From assembly GCF_014639155.1 (NCBI RefSeq), contig NZ_BMFT01000001.1:2480001-2544000 (forward strand): a DNA stretch of 64,000 nucleotides, given 5' to 3'. The stretch comes from Paenibacillus segetis (GTDB lineage Bacteria > Bacillota > Bacilli > Paenibacillales > Paenibacillaceae). This document shows positions 8,961 through 17,268 of the stretch, in pieces; the first letter of the stretch is position 1; each line of letters opens with the position of its first letter. A program made the position numbers and the translations under genes. The notes beneath the pieces are model-generated. The model was not told the DNA's origin. It saw only the letters and a list, made by a program, of their open reading frames with translations, and searched no databases.

Positions 8961-10472
8961 TTAATGTTGGGCAGCCAAAGTCATTATTTCTTCTTCCGAA
9001 GTTTTATCTCCATCCACAATTCCCGTCACTCGCCCTTCAGACATGACCATCACACGATCAGACATGCCTAACAGCTCGGGCATCTCGGATGAAATCATGA
9101 TGATACTCTTCCCTTGCTTAGCTAGATCCGCAATAATAGTGTAAATATCATATTTAGCTCCGACATCAATACCTCGTGTCGGCTCATCGAGCAATAAGAT
9201 CTCAGGCTCAGTTAGGAGCCATCTGGCCAGCAATACCTTTTGCTGGTTACCACCTGATAGATTCATGATTAACGTCTTGGGTGATGGCGTTTTGGTCCGT
9301 AATTTCTCTATCATCTGGTTAACATTCTGTTTCTTCTTCTTCTCATCAAGTAGCCAATAAGGCCTCACATACTTATCGATATTAGCAACTGCCCCATTCT
9401 CATGAACGGATAGAACCGGGAAAATCCCCGTTGTCCGTCGTTCCTCTGTCAACAGAGCCAGCCCATGTTTCTTGGCACTTTGTGAACTTTTAATCGTTAC
9501 TTGCTTCCCATTTATCGAGATCGTACCCGACTGAATCTCACGCAGCCCAAACAATGCCTCAACCAATTCGGTGCGCTGGGCCCCTACTAAACCACCTATT
9601 CCAAGAATCTCGCCCTTACGAAGTTCAAACGAGACATTTTTGAATGATTTAGGGACAGGTGATGTCAACTGATCCACCTTCAGAATGACATCACTTGGGA
9701 CATTATGCCGATCAGGAAACCGCTGCGTAAGATCACGGCCAACCATTTTAGAAATAATCAGATCTGTCGTCATTTCTGCTGCTGCCCATGTACCAATCAT
9801 TTTGCCATCACGCATGATCGAAACAGCATCGGAAATACGCAAAATCTCCTCCATTTTGTGAGAAATATAGATGATCGACACGCCACGGCTCCTCAGTTCA
9901 TTGATGATCCTGAATAAGTGTTCCACCTCAACACTTGTCAATGATGAGGTCGGCTCGTCCATGACGATGATTTGTGAGTTGAACGAAACGGCCTTGGCAA
10001 TTTCAATCGATTGAATTTTGGATACCGACAATTTACTAACGATCGTAGTCGGATCAATATCTATATCTAATTCTTTAAATAGCTCTGCTGTATCACGATA
10101 CATCTTCTTATGATCTACGAACTTAAAGGGGCCAAATCCCCTTACTGGAAAGCGACCAAGCCAGATATTCTCCATCACATTACGAAAAGGAACCGGATGC
10201 AACTCCTGGTGAATCATGGAGACCCCAAACGCCAGTGCGTCCGAAGAATTTTGAATATTCACCTTATGACCGTTTAAGAAGATTTCACCCTCATCAGGCG
10301 TATAAATGCCAAACAAACATTTCATCAATGTGGATTTACCTGCACCATTCTCGCCCATCAAAGCGTGTACCGTCCCCGGTCTTAGTTGCAGCGTCACCTC
10401 ATCCAGCGCCTTCACACCGGGAAATTCTTTGGTGATCCCCTTCATCTCCAACATATATTCTTGAGTAGACAT
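8961..10472 (-). CDS. mglA: Galactose/methyl-galactoside ABC importer ATP-binding protein
   Basis: Double ATPase of the sugar importer, cytoplasmic, working with MglC. The first nucleotide-binding domain has Walker A GENGAGKST (about 40-48), an unusual signature LSVSKIQSIEIAKA and Walker B IIVMDEPTSS. The second has a degenerate Walker A (GIGGLVGAQRTELVEALFG) but an intact LSGGNQQKVLLARWL signature, as is normal for RbsA/MglA proteins. Length 503 is typical. The ATG follows a GGGGGCGAAGG site. The 155-nt gap to mglB holds a stem-loop that may set the ratio of binding protein to ATPase. Confidence 0.94.
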   Translation of the reverse strand: MSTQEYMLEMKGITKEFPGVKALDEVTLQLRPGTVHALMGENGAGKSTLMKCLFGIYTPDEGEIFLNGHKVNIQNSSDALAFGVSMIHQELHPVPFRNVMENIWLGRFPVRGFGPFKFVDHKKMYRDTAELFKELDIDIDPTTIVSKLSVSKIQSIEIAKAVSFNSQIIVMDEPTSSLTSVEVEHLFRIINELRSRGVSIIYISHKMEEILRISDAVSIMRDGKMIGTWAAAEMTTDLIISKMVGRDLTQRFPDRHNVPSDVILKVDQLTSPVPKSFKNVSFELRKGEILGIGGLVGAQRTELVEALFGLREIQSGTISINGKQVTIKSSQSAKKHGLALLTEERRTTGIFPVLSVHENGAVANIDKYVRPYWLLDEKKKKQNVNQMIEKLRTKTPSPKTLIMNLSGGNQQKVLLARWLLTEPEILLLDEPTRGIDVGAKYDIYTIIADLAKQGKSIIMISSEMPELLGMSDRVMVMSEGRVTGIVDGDKTSEEEIMTLAAQH

Positions 10473-10554
10473 ACCTTCGCCCCCTAATCTGATTCTTTCG
10501 TGAGAGGCACAACCCTTATTTCCTCCGGAGTATATTCCTTATTACAAACTGAAA

Positions 10555-10580
10555 GGTTCGTACCCTGTGGTCCGAACCTC
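10555..10580 (-). promoter_or_regulatory. Intercistronic stem-loop between mglB and mglA
   Basis: AGGTTCG and CGAACCT arms close a 12-nt loop in the mglB-mglA gap, with no following T run, so it is not an intrinsic terminator. Such hairpins often protect the upstream binding-protein mRNA; that role here is an inference. Confidence 0.45.
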
Positions 10581-10626
10581 CCATGTTTACTCTGATTATG
10601 AGAAGTCCTGTTGCTGAGCCCAAGTC

Positions 10627-11658
10627 TTATTTGAAATTAGCTGCGTTTTCTTTCGTTACTTTTTGGTAAGGAATCCAAATGTATTGATTATCTGCAATAT
10701 CGAAACCTACGGTATCTTTATTGATCGCAGAACCCTTAGCAAGTAAGGAAGCCAGTGTCACAGCCGCTTTCCCTTGGTTTTGAGCATCGTTAAGAACAGT
10801 TCCAAGGAGCGTACCTTGCTCCAAAGCTTGTAGGGCAGGTGCAGTAGCATCTACACCTACAACAGGCATATATTTGTCACCCGTGAAGTAGCCAGCAGCT
10901 TTCAATGCTTCGATTGCACCTAATGCCATGTCATCATTGTTAGCAAATACGGCTTCAATCTTGTCGCCTTTAGCAGCGAGGAATGCTGCCATCTTCTCTT
11001 GACCCTTCACTCGATCCCACATTGCAGTATCTTCTTGTACTTTCTCAACTTTAATCCCTGCATCTTCAACAGCTTGAATGGAATACTGTGTCCGTAGTTC
11101 AGCATCTTGATGACCTGGTTCACCTTTCAGCATGACGTATTGCAGAACTCCGTCACCGTTCTTATCAGCTTCTGGATGGGACTTCCAATAATCCACAATG
11201 ATTTGTCCCGAAAGTGTACCGGATTCTTCTGCTTTTGCACCTACATAATATACTTTATCCCATTTCTTCATATCTTCAGGAAGTGGTTCGCGGTTTAAGA
11301 AAACAACCGGTGTATCCTTTGCTTTTGCTTTATCAATAATGACACCTGCCGCAGTACGGTCAACGGGATTAATGATTAGTGAATTGATTTTTTTAGTTAA
11401 GAACAAATCGATTTTATCGTTTTGTGTAGGCTGTGAGTTCTGGCTATCAACGATATCAACCTTCGCAATTCCTTCTGAATTCTTCTCGATCGAGTTTCGG
11501 ACACCCGTCATAAACGTATCGTCAAACTTATAAATCGCTACACCGACTTTAGGAGTTGATCCACCATCACCTCCGCTTGCTTTGTTACCACTAGAGCACC
11601 CAGCCATCGTAGCGCCTAATAGCGCAGCAGCCATTACTACTGATGTTATTTTTTTCAT
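10627..11658 (-). CDS. mglB: Galactose-binding lipoprotein of the mgl importer
   Basis: Extracellular, lipid-anchored sugar receptor that delivers substrate to MglC/MglA. The lipobox ATMAGC puts the anchored Cys near residue 21 from the chosen start. The mature part is a type 1 periplasmic-binding fold, with a calcium-binding DKNGDGVLQ loop followed by LKGEPGHQDAE and DTAMWD stretches that match galactose-binding proteins closely. The start ATG at 11658 lies 9 nt after AGGAGG; a longer frame from 11679 lacks a ribosome site. It is first in the operon, and a cre-like box lies 47 nt upstream, suggesting glucose repression. Confidence 0.93.
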   Translation of the reverse strand: MKKITSVVMAAALLGATMAGCSSGNKASGGDGGSTPKVGVAIYKFDDTFMTGVRNSIEKNSEGIAKVDIVDSQNSQPTQNDKIDLFLTKKINSLIINPVDRTAAGVIIDKAKAKDTPVVFLNREPLPEDMKKWDKVYYVGAKAEESGTLSGQIIVDYWKSHPEADKNGDGVLQYVMLKGEPGHQDAELRTQYSIQAVEDAGIKVEKVQEDTAMWDRVKGQEKMAAFLAAKGDKIEAVFANNDDMALGAIEALKAAGYFTGDKYMPVVGVDATAPALQALEQGTLLGTVLNDAQNQGKAAVTLASLLAKGSAINKDTVGFDIADNQYIWIPYQKVTKENAANFK

Positions 11659-11704
11659 TTCCCTTGACCTCCTGAGCATATTTGTATTTGTGTAGCAGTC
11701 GTTA

Positions 11705-11718
11705 TGATTACGTTTTCA
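11705..11718 (-). promoter_or_regulatory. Catabolite-responsive (cre) site candidate upstream of mglB
   Basis: On the minus strand TGAAAACGTAATCA matches the CcpA consensus TGWAANCGNTNWCA at all but one fixed position. It follows directly after a CATAAT box, where a bound CcpA would block transcription. The consensus is known; occupancy is inferred. Confidence 0.5.
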
Positions 11719-11803
11719 ATTATGCATGTTTTTCCATTTAAATTGTATGCAAAATTCTGAGGTCTTCTATTAAAATTCTACTGAAGTTTTCTGAACAACA
11801 AAA

Positions 11804-11846
11804 AAGATGGACCGTACAAGGAAATGATCCTTGTTTAGTCCACCTT
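11804..11846 (-). terminator. Intrinsic terminator of the sigma/DUF4367 operon
   Basis: A long hairpin (AAGGTGGAC/GGTCCATCTT outer, ACAAGG/CCTTGT inner on the minus strand) followed by TTTTTTG, 44 nt after the stop of the DUF4367 gene. Confidence 0.85.
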
Positions 11847-11889
11847 ATTCCCAGCGATGATGCTCTAATGCATGTACAGCCAATCTCCT

Positions 11890-12870
11890 TTATTGAATCG
11901 ATTCCGCAATACGGATTAACTCGCTTGGGTCAAGCCCGGATTTCTTACCAGCTATCCCGTAGATTACACCTTTATATTCCCAATCGATATCGCGTTCGTT
12001 CACCAACACAGCGTCCTGATCATTAATTTTGATCGCTTCAACCGTCCCATCTGTTGAACGAATAAATGCCGTTTCCTCATCAGCAAAACGATTTTGCATA
12101 ATAAAAGATTTCCCTGTTTTCTCATTCTTGAAGAATAGATTAATATATTTAGAGTTACTTACAGTCCCATCGTCACCCTTGTAGAACTCTGCTCTGTCAA
12201 ATGAGAATCCTTCGGGTAAATATGTCGGTAAAATGACATCAAAACAAGTATAGTCATTTAATTGATTAGGATTGTTAACTACAAGGATTTCTACTTTATT
12301 CTCTTGGTCTAATTTCTCCTGCTCAGCTTTAGTAACGACTTCACCATTGATGAAACCGACTACTTCCTCACCACTAGCGGTATAGACGGTTTCAGGATGC
12401 TCGTTGTCAATTTCTACTACAGGGTTACCATCACGATCAAAAATTTTACCCTCTAGTTCACTTGGAATGGAGATTAGTCCTGTCGGATACTCATGTTGCT
12501 CCACGGTAATATGTCCCAGCGATACACTTTGAACGATTCTACCAAATATATCTTGTGCAAATGCTGGCTTCATCAAGCCAATACTCAGTACACCAACAAC
12601 CGCCAGTGTCGCCGCTGCAATTACGGGCCGCTTCATTTTCTTAGTTTTCTTCATATCTTCATCTCCTCTAGTACTGCTGCTATTTCTCCTAACTTGTAGC
12701 AAAATCTCTCCCTTATTGCTGCTCCTGCTGAAGTCCCTGTCCGCTAACCTCTTTCCGAATTCAAATAGTTCATTATATTCTTCACTATCTACTTTTGAGG
12801 GTCCTTGACCACTAATCATATAAGCATCCAACTCTTTAGAAAATTGTTGTTCAGCGCTTTTTTTACTCAT
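11890..12870 (-). CDS. DUF4367 membrane protein, putative anti-sigma factor
   Basis: Likely regulator of the ECF sigma factor encoded just upstream. The first 77 residues are charged and cytoplasmic, one membrane helix spans about 80-103, and the remaining 220 residues are outside. The C-terminal part (DVILPTYLPEGF to the end) is a DUF4367 domain, common in Bacillales anti-sigma proteins. The start codon overlaps the sigma stop as ATGA, so the two are translationally coupled. No zinc-binding His-Cys-Cys motif is present in the cytoplasmic part, so anti-sigma activity is an inference from gene pairing and topology. Confidence 0.78.
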   Translation of the reverse strand: MSKKSAEQQFSKELDAYMISGQGPSKVDSEEYNELFEFGKRLADRDFSRSSNKGEILLQVRRNSSSTRGDEDMKKTKKMKRPVIAAATLAVVGVLSIGLMKPAFAQDIFGRIVQSVSLGHITVEQHEYPTGLISIPSELEGKIFDRDGNPVVEIDNEHPETVYTASGEEVVGFINGEVVTKAEQEKLDQENKVEILVVNNPNQLNDYTCFDVILPTYLPEGFSFDRAEFYKGDDGTVSNSKYINLFFKNEKTGKSFIMQNRFADEETAFIRSTDGTVEAIKINDQDAVLVNERDIDWEYKGVIYGIAGKKSGLDPSELIRIAESIQ

Positions 12871-13445
12871 TTCACTCCCTCACTTTCGTCCTCAATTCGA
12901 AGCTTCAACTTTTTCATCGTGCGATAAAGAATGACCCCAACATTACTTTCAGTTAAATCTACGATTCTGGATATTTGAATATTAGATAGATTCGCCCCAA
13001 ATTTTAGACCAACAATGTTTCGTTCCCGCTCATTCAAGGTATCAAGAGCCCTGAATAGCTTATCGTTAGATTCTCCTAAAATATACAAACTCTCTGGATC
13101 CTTCTTTTTGGATATTAGCTCCTTAATACCTTCAAGCGAAAACATCTTCGTTCTTTTTTGGGCTCGAAAATAATCGTTAACCACATTCCGAGCGATCGCG
13201 AACATCCATACCTCAAGAGGCGATTTATCAGATGAATACGTTCCAAGTTTATTTAGAACTTTCTCAAACACCTGACTCGTCAGGTCCTCTGTCGTATAGC
13301 GGCAACTCACTCGATAGCTTATATAGTTATAGATTCTTTTATAGTAGGTCTCAAAAATAGTAGTAAACTCCAAACTCTCAGTCTGAGTTTCTCTTATTGA
13401 AACCTCCTCTTCAATTAAAGGAAATAGCAGTACGCGTTCCTGCAT
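12867..13445 (-). CDS. ECF-type RNA polymerase sigma factor
   Basis: Alternative sigma factor of 192 residues. Region 2 (about 29-97) contains YNYISYRV, EDLTSQVF and the core-binding stretch WMFAIARNVVNDYFR; region 4 (about 130-185) contains LNERERNIVGLKF and a helix-turn-helix ending TESNVGVILYRTMKKL. Regions 1.1 and 3 are absent, as in ECF factors. The ATG at 13445 follows an AAGGAAGGAG site. It is cotranscribed with its DUF4367 partner through an ATGA overlap. An 18-bp palindrome lies between the promoter region and the gene. The inducing signal is unknown. Confidence 0.9.
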   Translation of the reverse strand: MQERVLLFPLIEEEVSIRETQTESLEFTTIFETYYKRIYNYISYRVSCRYTTEDLTSQVFEKVLNKLGTYSSDKSPLEVWMFAIARNVVNDYFRAQKRTKMFSLEGIKELISKKKDPESLYILGESNDKLFRALDTLNERERNIVGLKFGANLSNIQISRIVDLTESNVGVILYRTMKKLKLRIEDESEGVK

Positions 13446-13471
13446 CTGATTAAGATCTCCTTCCTTGTTTG

Positions 13472-13489
13472 ATTACTTAGCTAAGTAAT
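13472..13489 (-). promoter_or_regulatory. 18-bp perfect palindrome before the sigma operon
   Basis: ATTACTTAGCTAAGTAAT reads identically on both strands and lies 26 nt ahead of the sigma start. No T run follows, so it is more like an operator than a terminator. On the minus strand it is preceded by CGTATT with TGTAAT 16 nt earlier, a weak ECF-like promoter. Confidence 0.45.
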
Positions 13490-13543
13490 TTCATATGTAA
13501 ATACGCTTATTTGTTATTTTCATTACATGATTAAGACAAAAAA

Positions 13544-13571
13544 ATCCTGAAGTCCATATAGACTCCAGGAT
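13544..13571 (-). terminator. Intrinsic terminator of the polysaccharide operon
   Basis: On the minus strand ATCCTGGAGTC/GACTTCAGGAT pairs with one mismatch around TATATG and is followed by TTTTTT; it lies 25 nt after the GT-C gene stop. Confidence 0.85.
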
Positions 13572-13596
13572 AATTCATTTAGATTGCTCAGTATAG

Positions 13597-15165
13597 TTAT
13601 TCTACAACTTTGTTCACTTTATATAATCGCCAGAATCCATTAAATTCTTTATACAATGTAGCCCACTCTGCACCTTGATCATAAAGGTTAGGATACGTTT
13701 GATTTACATTATCTAAAGATAATACTGCTTGAGGGTTAGGGAGTAATATGAAATCTACCTCGTGGTCTGTTGGACTATCTAGAGATTCTTTAAAATCATG
13801 ATCACTTGTAATAATAAAATTCTTCGGATGTTTACTGCCCATAATAATACGGAAACTACTGAATGAATCCGTTAAGATCTTCTGATCAGACAAATTCTCA
13901 TTAATATAAGCTGTTGCCGCCGCCCCTGCTTCTTGTTCAGCATATAACTTATTATGCCGGAAGGCTTCATACTCATCAGATGCAATCTTAGGGTTGTTCA
14001 TCATCATTCCCATCACTACAGTACTGACCAGCATCCCGATAATCAGAAGTGTTGAACCTGTCTTTCGGAATTTCATCTGACTGATCTCATAAGGAGTCCA
14101 TACAGCCACTATCGGAAAGGCATACATGTAATAGCGAATCCACGCTGCGGTTCCCCCTTTAAGAAGTAGGATTACCTGCATGAATGGAATGGAGACAGCC
14201 AGAATAATCAACATCAGGAAATCCCATCTGAATAAGCGACGCTCGATGATCCGTATGACAAATATGATCATAAGTGGGATACAGAAATACCATAAACGCT
14301 CCCCGACAAAAATTAAGGTAGCAATGGGATGCCCCATCAGAGATGTGTATTTATCATCACTCATTAATAAGTCAGCTTGCCCTAAATTGCCGTAAGTAGA
14401 GGTCAGGAAATAAAAGCCGTCACCCATGATTGTGTAGTTAAAGAAGATCCATAATAATCCGGAGAAAACAACCGGAGTTAACAGGACTGTCCAAGTCCCC
14501 TCCACTTGTTGCAAACGTTCCTTAATGGGATCTTGTTTACTTTGCACAATCCAGACCAGCACAACAATCGCCAAAGCCGCGCCAAAAAATACCGTTTCAT
14601 ACCTTGTCCAAAAAGCAAAGGCAAGTGCCAATGCTGCAATCACCAATGTCCTCGAACCATCATTACGCATCCACAGAAGAGTTTGAATGACAGCTAGATT
14701 TATAAAATAAATAAAAATAACCTCGGTTAATCCATTCGCTCCATAATAAAATATATAAGGATTAAACGCATAGAGAATCGCAATAATCAGACTAATCCAT
14801 TTATTAATACCAAACTGTAAGCCAGCTTTTACAATTAATGCTGCAGTCAAAGCTGCGAACAAGCTTGAAACAATGACAGCAGCTAATCCGTACGTGGCTA
14901 GGCCAGGGAATAGTGGATAAAAGACCAGTATGATCATTTCCATAAAACTTGGTAAAGGATTCCAAATAAACCCGATATTCGCTAGACTCGGTTCACGGCT
15001 ATACAGAACATAAAAAGCATTCGCCACACGGCTCGATGCATCACCGGACATAAATCCATAGATGGCTGTTAAATAATAACCAACCGCGAGCTCTAATAGT
15101 AATACAGCAATAAATATAACGACGATCGGTCGTTTCCACGCAGTAGCCATTTTCATTTCACCCAT
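13597..15165 (-). CDS. Polytopic GT-C family (PMT/ArnT-like) glycosyltransferase
   Basis: Membrane protein of about 522 residues with roughly ten to twelve membrane segments and a soluble C-terminal tail. After the first helix it has an extracytoplasmic loop with GDASSR, where GT-C enzymes carry their catalytic acidic residue, followed by WNPLPS. This resembles polyprenyl-phosphate-sugar-dependent mannosyltransferases. The listed ATG could be replaced by one at 15150, 7 nt after GGTGA. It is third in an operon after a GMP/PMI enzyme and an MshEN-GT2 fusion, so transfer of mannose or a related sugar outside the membrane is a reasonable but unproven role. Confidence 0.78.
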   Translation of the reverse strand: MGEMKMATAWKRPIVVIFIAVLLLELAVGYYLTAIYGFMSGDASSRVANAFYVLYSREPSLANIGFIWNPLPSFMEMIILVFYPLFPGLATYGLAAVIVSSLFAALTAALIVKAGLQFGINKWISLIIAILYAFNPYIFYYGANGLTEVIFIYFINLAVIQTLLWMRNDGSRTLVIAALALAFAFWTRYETVFFGAALAIVVLVWIVQSKQDPIKERLQQVEGTWTVLLTPVVFSGLLWIFFNYTIMGDGFYFLTSTYGNLGQADLLMSDDKYTSLMGHPIATLIFVGERLWYFCIPLMIIFVIRIIERRLFRWDFLMLIILAVSIPFMQVILLLKGGTAAWIRYYMYAFPIVAVWTPYEISQMKFRKTGSTLLIIGMLVSTVVMGMMMNNPKIASDEYEAFRHNKLYAEQEAGAAATAYINENLSDQKILTDSFSSFRIIMGSKHPKNFIITSDHDFKESLDSPTDHEVDFILLPNPQAVLSLDNVNQTYPNLYDQGAEWATLYKEFNGFWRLYKVNKVVE

Positions 15166-15188
15166 CCAATTAATTTATGAAGTACAAC

Positions 15189-17249
15189 CTACATTTCACT
15201 GTTGAACGTCGATGCTCCATGATGTGTATCCGTTGTGGCATGTCCATGCGTCGTTTTCTCCCAGTAAGAAGGTTTTGTAATGAGTTGAATAGCTGCCTTG
15301 ATCGCTGCAATACTCATTAATACCCAATAAATCGGTGCCAACAGCGTATATTTAATTAATGAAAATGAGAAGACTTTGCTTCCCTTGTCGTGTAATTCCT
15401 TAGTAACCCAAAAAATGCCTACCGTAAGACTATATACAAATATAAAATTACCAACAAACAGCTCAAATGCCGCAAAGTAATAAAGCGGACCAGGGAAAAA
15501 TAGCGGGATGATTTCCACTTTTGCCAAATACCACAGCAGCAACATTGTCCAAAATATTGGGTTTAATAAAGGCAGTAGAGGAGTAGCCAACACCATCGCG
15601 TGAAATCCAAAGAAACCCTTCATACCTAGATCACGCCATAACTTGATTGGATTTCGCATATGAACTAACCAAGTCTGCATATAGCCTTTAATCCAGCGTG
15701 ACCGTTGTCTGATCCAGTTCCCTACTTTGCTAGTCGCCTCTTCCCAAGTTCGAGAGTCTACAATAGCTGTCTTATAACCTTCTTTATAGAGTCGAACACC
15801 AAGATCTGCATCTTCAGTCACATTATATGGATCCCAAGCATTGATTTCTTTCAATACTTCCGTTTTAAAATGGTTTGAGGTTCCACCCAAAGGAATTGGA
15901 ATATCCAATTTCATTACACCTGGTAACAGCAATTCAAACCACATACTATATTCATGTGTGAACCACTTAGTCAAAAGATTCTGAGTGCTATTAAAATAGT
16001 TAAGTTTCGCTTGTATACAGCAATAATTAGCAGGACTATTTTGAAAAGCAAGACATACCTTCTTTAGTTGATCCGGATCCGGACGATCTTCAGCATCATA
16101 AATAACGACGTATTCACCTCTGGCCCGAATCAACCCATAATTACATGCCTTCGGCTTGGTTTTGGGTAAGCTATGCGGAACGACGAGAACGGTATAATAG
16201 GAAGGAAGCTTCATACTCGTCAGTAACTGCTGGGCTTCAATATCATCTTCTTCAATCAGCAACCGTACATCCAGCTTTGATTTGGGATAATCTAAACTCT
16301 CAATGTTGTGAAGAAGCTTGGGGATAATGTTACTTTCTTTGTACATGGGAACCAAGAGGCTATAAATGGGTAGAGTTCGCTCATCTAATGCTGCAACATC
16401 TTCTTCCGTAAATCGAAGCTGAGATGTTTTCTTTGATCCTATGATAATAATCGCGTACTTAAAGACAGACATAAGAAGATAACCTAATTGAACAACAATA
16501 TTCAATATGATTAATGTCCAGAGCCAATTCCACAACAATCCAACAAGTAAAATTGCCAATGACACATAAAAACCGATTTTTTGCCATTTTGTAAACGTGA
16601 TATGCGCAGAGTTTTCCGGTTTTTCGAATAACAGCTTTTCCGTGCTCTGCTGCATCAATTCTTCAACATAGACCTCTTTCCAGAAAAACTCCATCTCATC
16701 ACGTGTAGCCATAACTTGTTCAACAGGTCTTCCGAGGTATTCAGTTAATTCAGCGATTTTCTCCTCTGATAGAATCGTACTCACTGCAACCAAATAACGA
16801 TTAAAATCACTACTAATAACGATCGCATTATAAGAACGAGCCATTGCTTCTGGCAATTTATTATCCCTCTCAAGGGAAAAATCGGCTCCAATTCTACCAA
16901 TATTGTTCTGAGTCGCAATCGCACGATATAAACGATCCGGTTCAATAAAACGCAGCGACAACAGGATATCACCAAGAATTCCTCCGCTTTTCTGTTGGAA
17001 GGCAAGTGCACGATCCAATTGTTCCTGCGTGATTTGCCCAGTTTCCACCAGCATTTCACCTAGCCGACCCTTTCCAGACAGTTGCTTAGTGACCCGATGG
17101 ATCTCCTCTCGACTAACACCGTATAAATCTGCAATAATATCGCCTAATCGCCCACCAAATTTACTCTGGTAATCAATAGCATCTTGCAACTGCTGACTAG
17201 TAATTAAGCCTTCACTTAACAAGGCATCACCAATTCGTATAGCTTTCAC
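15189..17249 (-). CDS. MshEN (T2SSE_N)-GT2 fusion, membrane polysaccharide synthase
   Basis: Probable processive sugar polymerase controlled by cyclic di-GMP. The N-terminal 190 residues hold four 24-residue MshEN motifs (starting at 5, 34, 62 and 91, pattern RLGxxLxxxG...LxxALxxQ), then the alpha/beta part of a T2SSE_N domain. Two membrane helices follow (about 224-270). The family 2 glycosyltransferase domain has EEDD at 333, DAED at 385, TEDADLG at 478 and QRSRW at 515, the D, DxD, D, QxxRW set of cellulose-synthase-like enzymes. About four membrane helices close the protein. MshEN domains are known c-di-GMP receptors; control of this enzyme is inferred. It sits between the GMP/PMI gene and a GT-C gene. 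Confidence 0.88.
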   Translation of the reverse strand: MKAIRIGDALLSEGLITSQQLQDAIDYQSKFGGRLGDIIADLYGVSREEIHRVTKQLSGKGRLGEMLVETGQITQEQLDRALAFQQKSGGILGDILLSLRFIEPDRLYRAIATQNNIGRIGADFSLERDNKLPEAMARSYNAIVISSDFNRYLVAVSTILSEEKIAELTEYLGRPVEQVMATRDEMEFFWKEVYVEELMQQSTEKLLFEKPENSAHITFTKWQKIGFYVSLAILLVGLLWNWLWTLIILNIVVQLGYLLMSVFKYAIIIIGSKKTSQLRFTEEDVAALDERTLPIYSLLVPMYKESNIIPKLLHNIESLDYPKSKLDVRLLIEEDDIEAQQLLTSMKLPSYYTVLVVPHSLPKTKPKACNYGLIRARGEYVVIYDAEDRPDPDQLKKVCLAFQNSPANYCCIQAKLNYFNSTQNLLTKWFTHEYSMWFELLLPGVMKLDIPIPLGGTSNHFKTEVLKEINAWDPYNVTEDADLGVRLYKEGYKTAIVDSRTWEEATSKVGNWIRQRSRWIKGYMQTWLVHMRNPIKLWRDLGMKGFFGFHAMVLATPLLPLLNPIFWTMLLLWYLAKVEIIPLFFPGPLYYFAAFELFVGNFIFVYSLTVGIFWVTKELHDKGSKVFSFSLIKYTLLAPIYWVLMSIAAIKAAIQLITKPSYWEKTTHGHATTDTHHGASTFNSEM

Positions 17250-17268
17250 TTAACCTTCCCTCCCTTCT

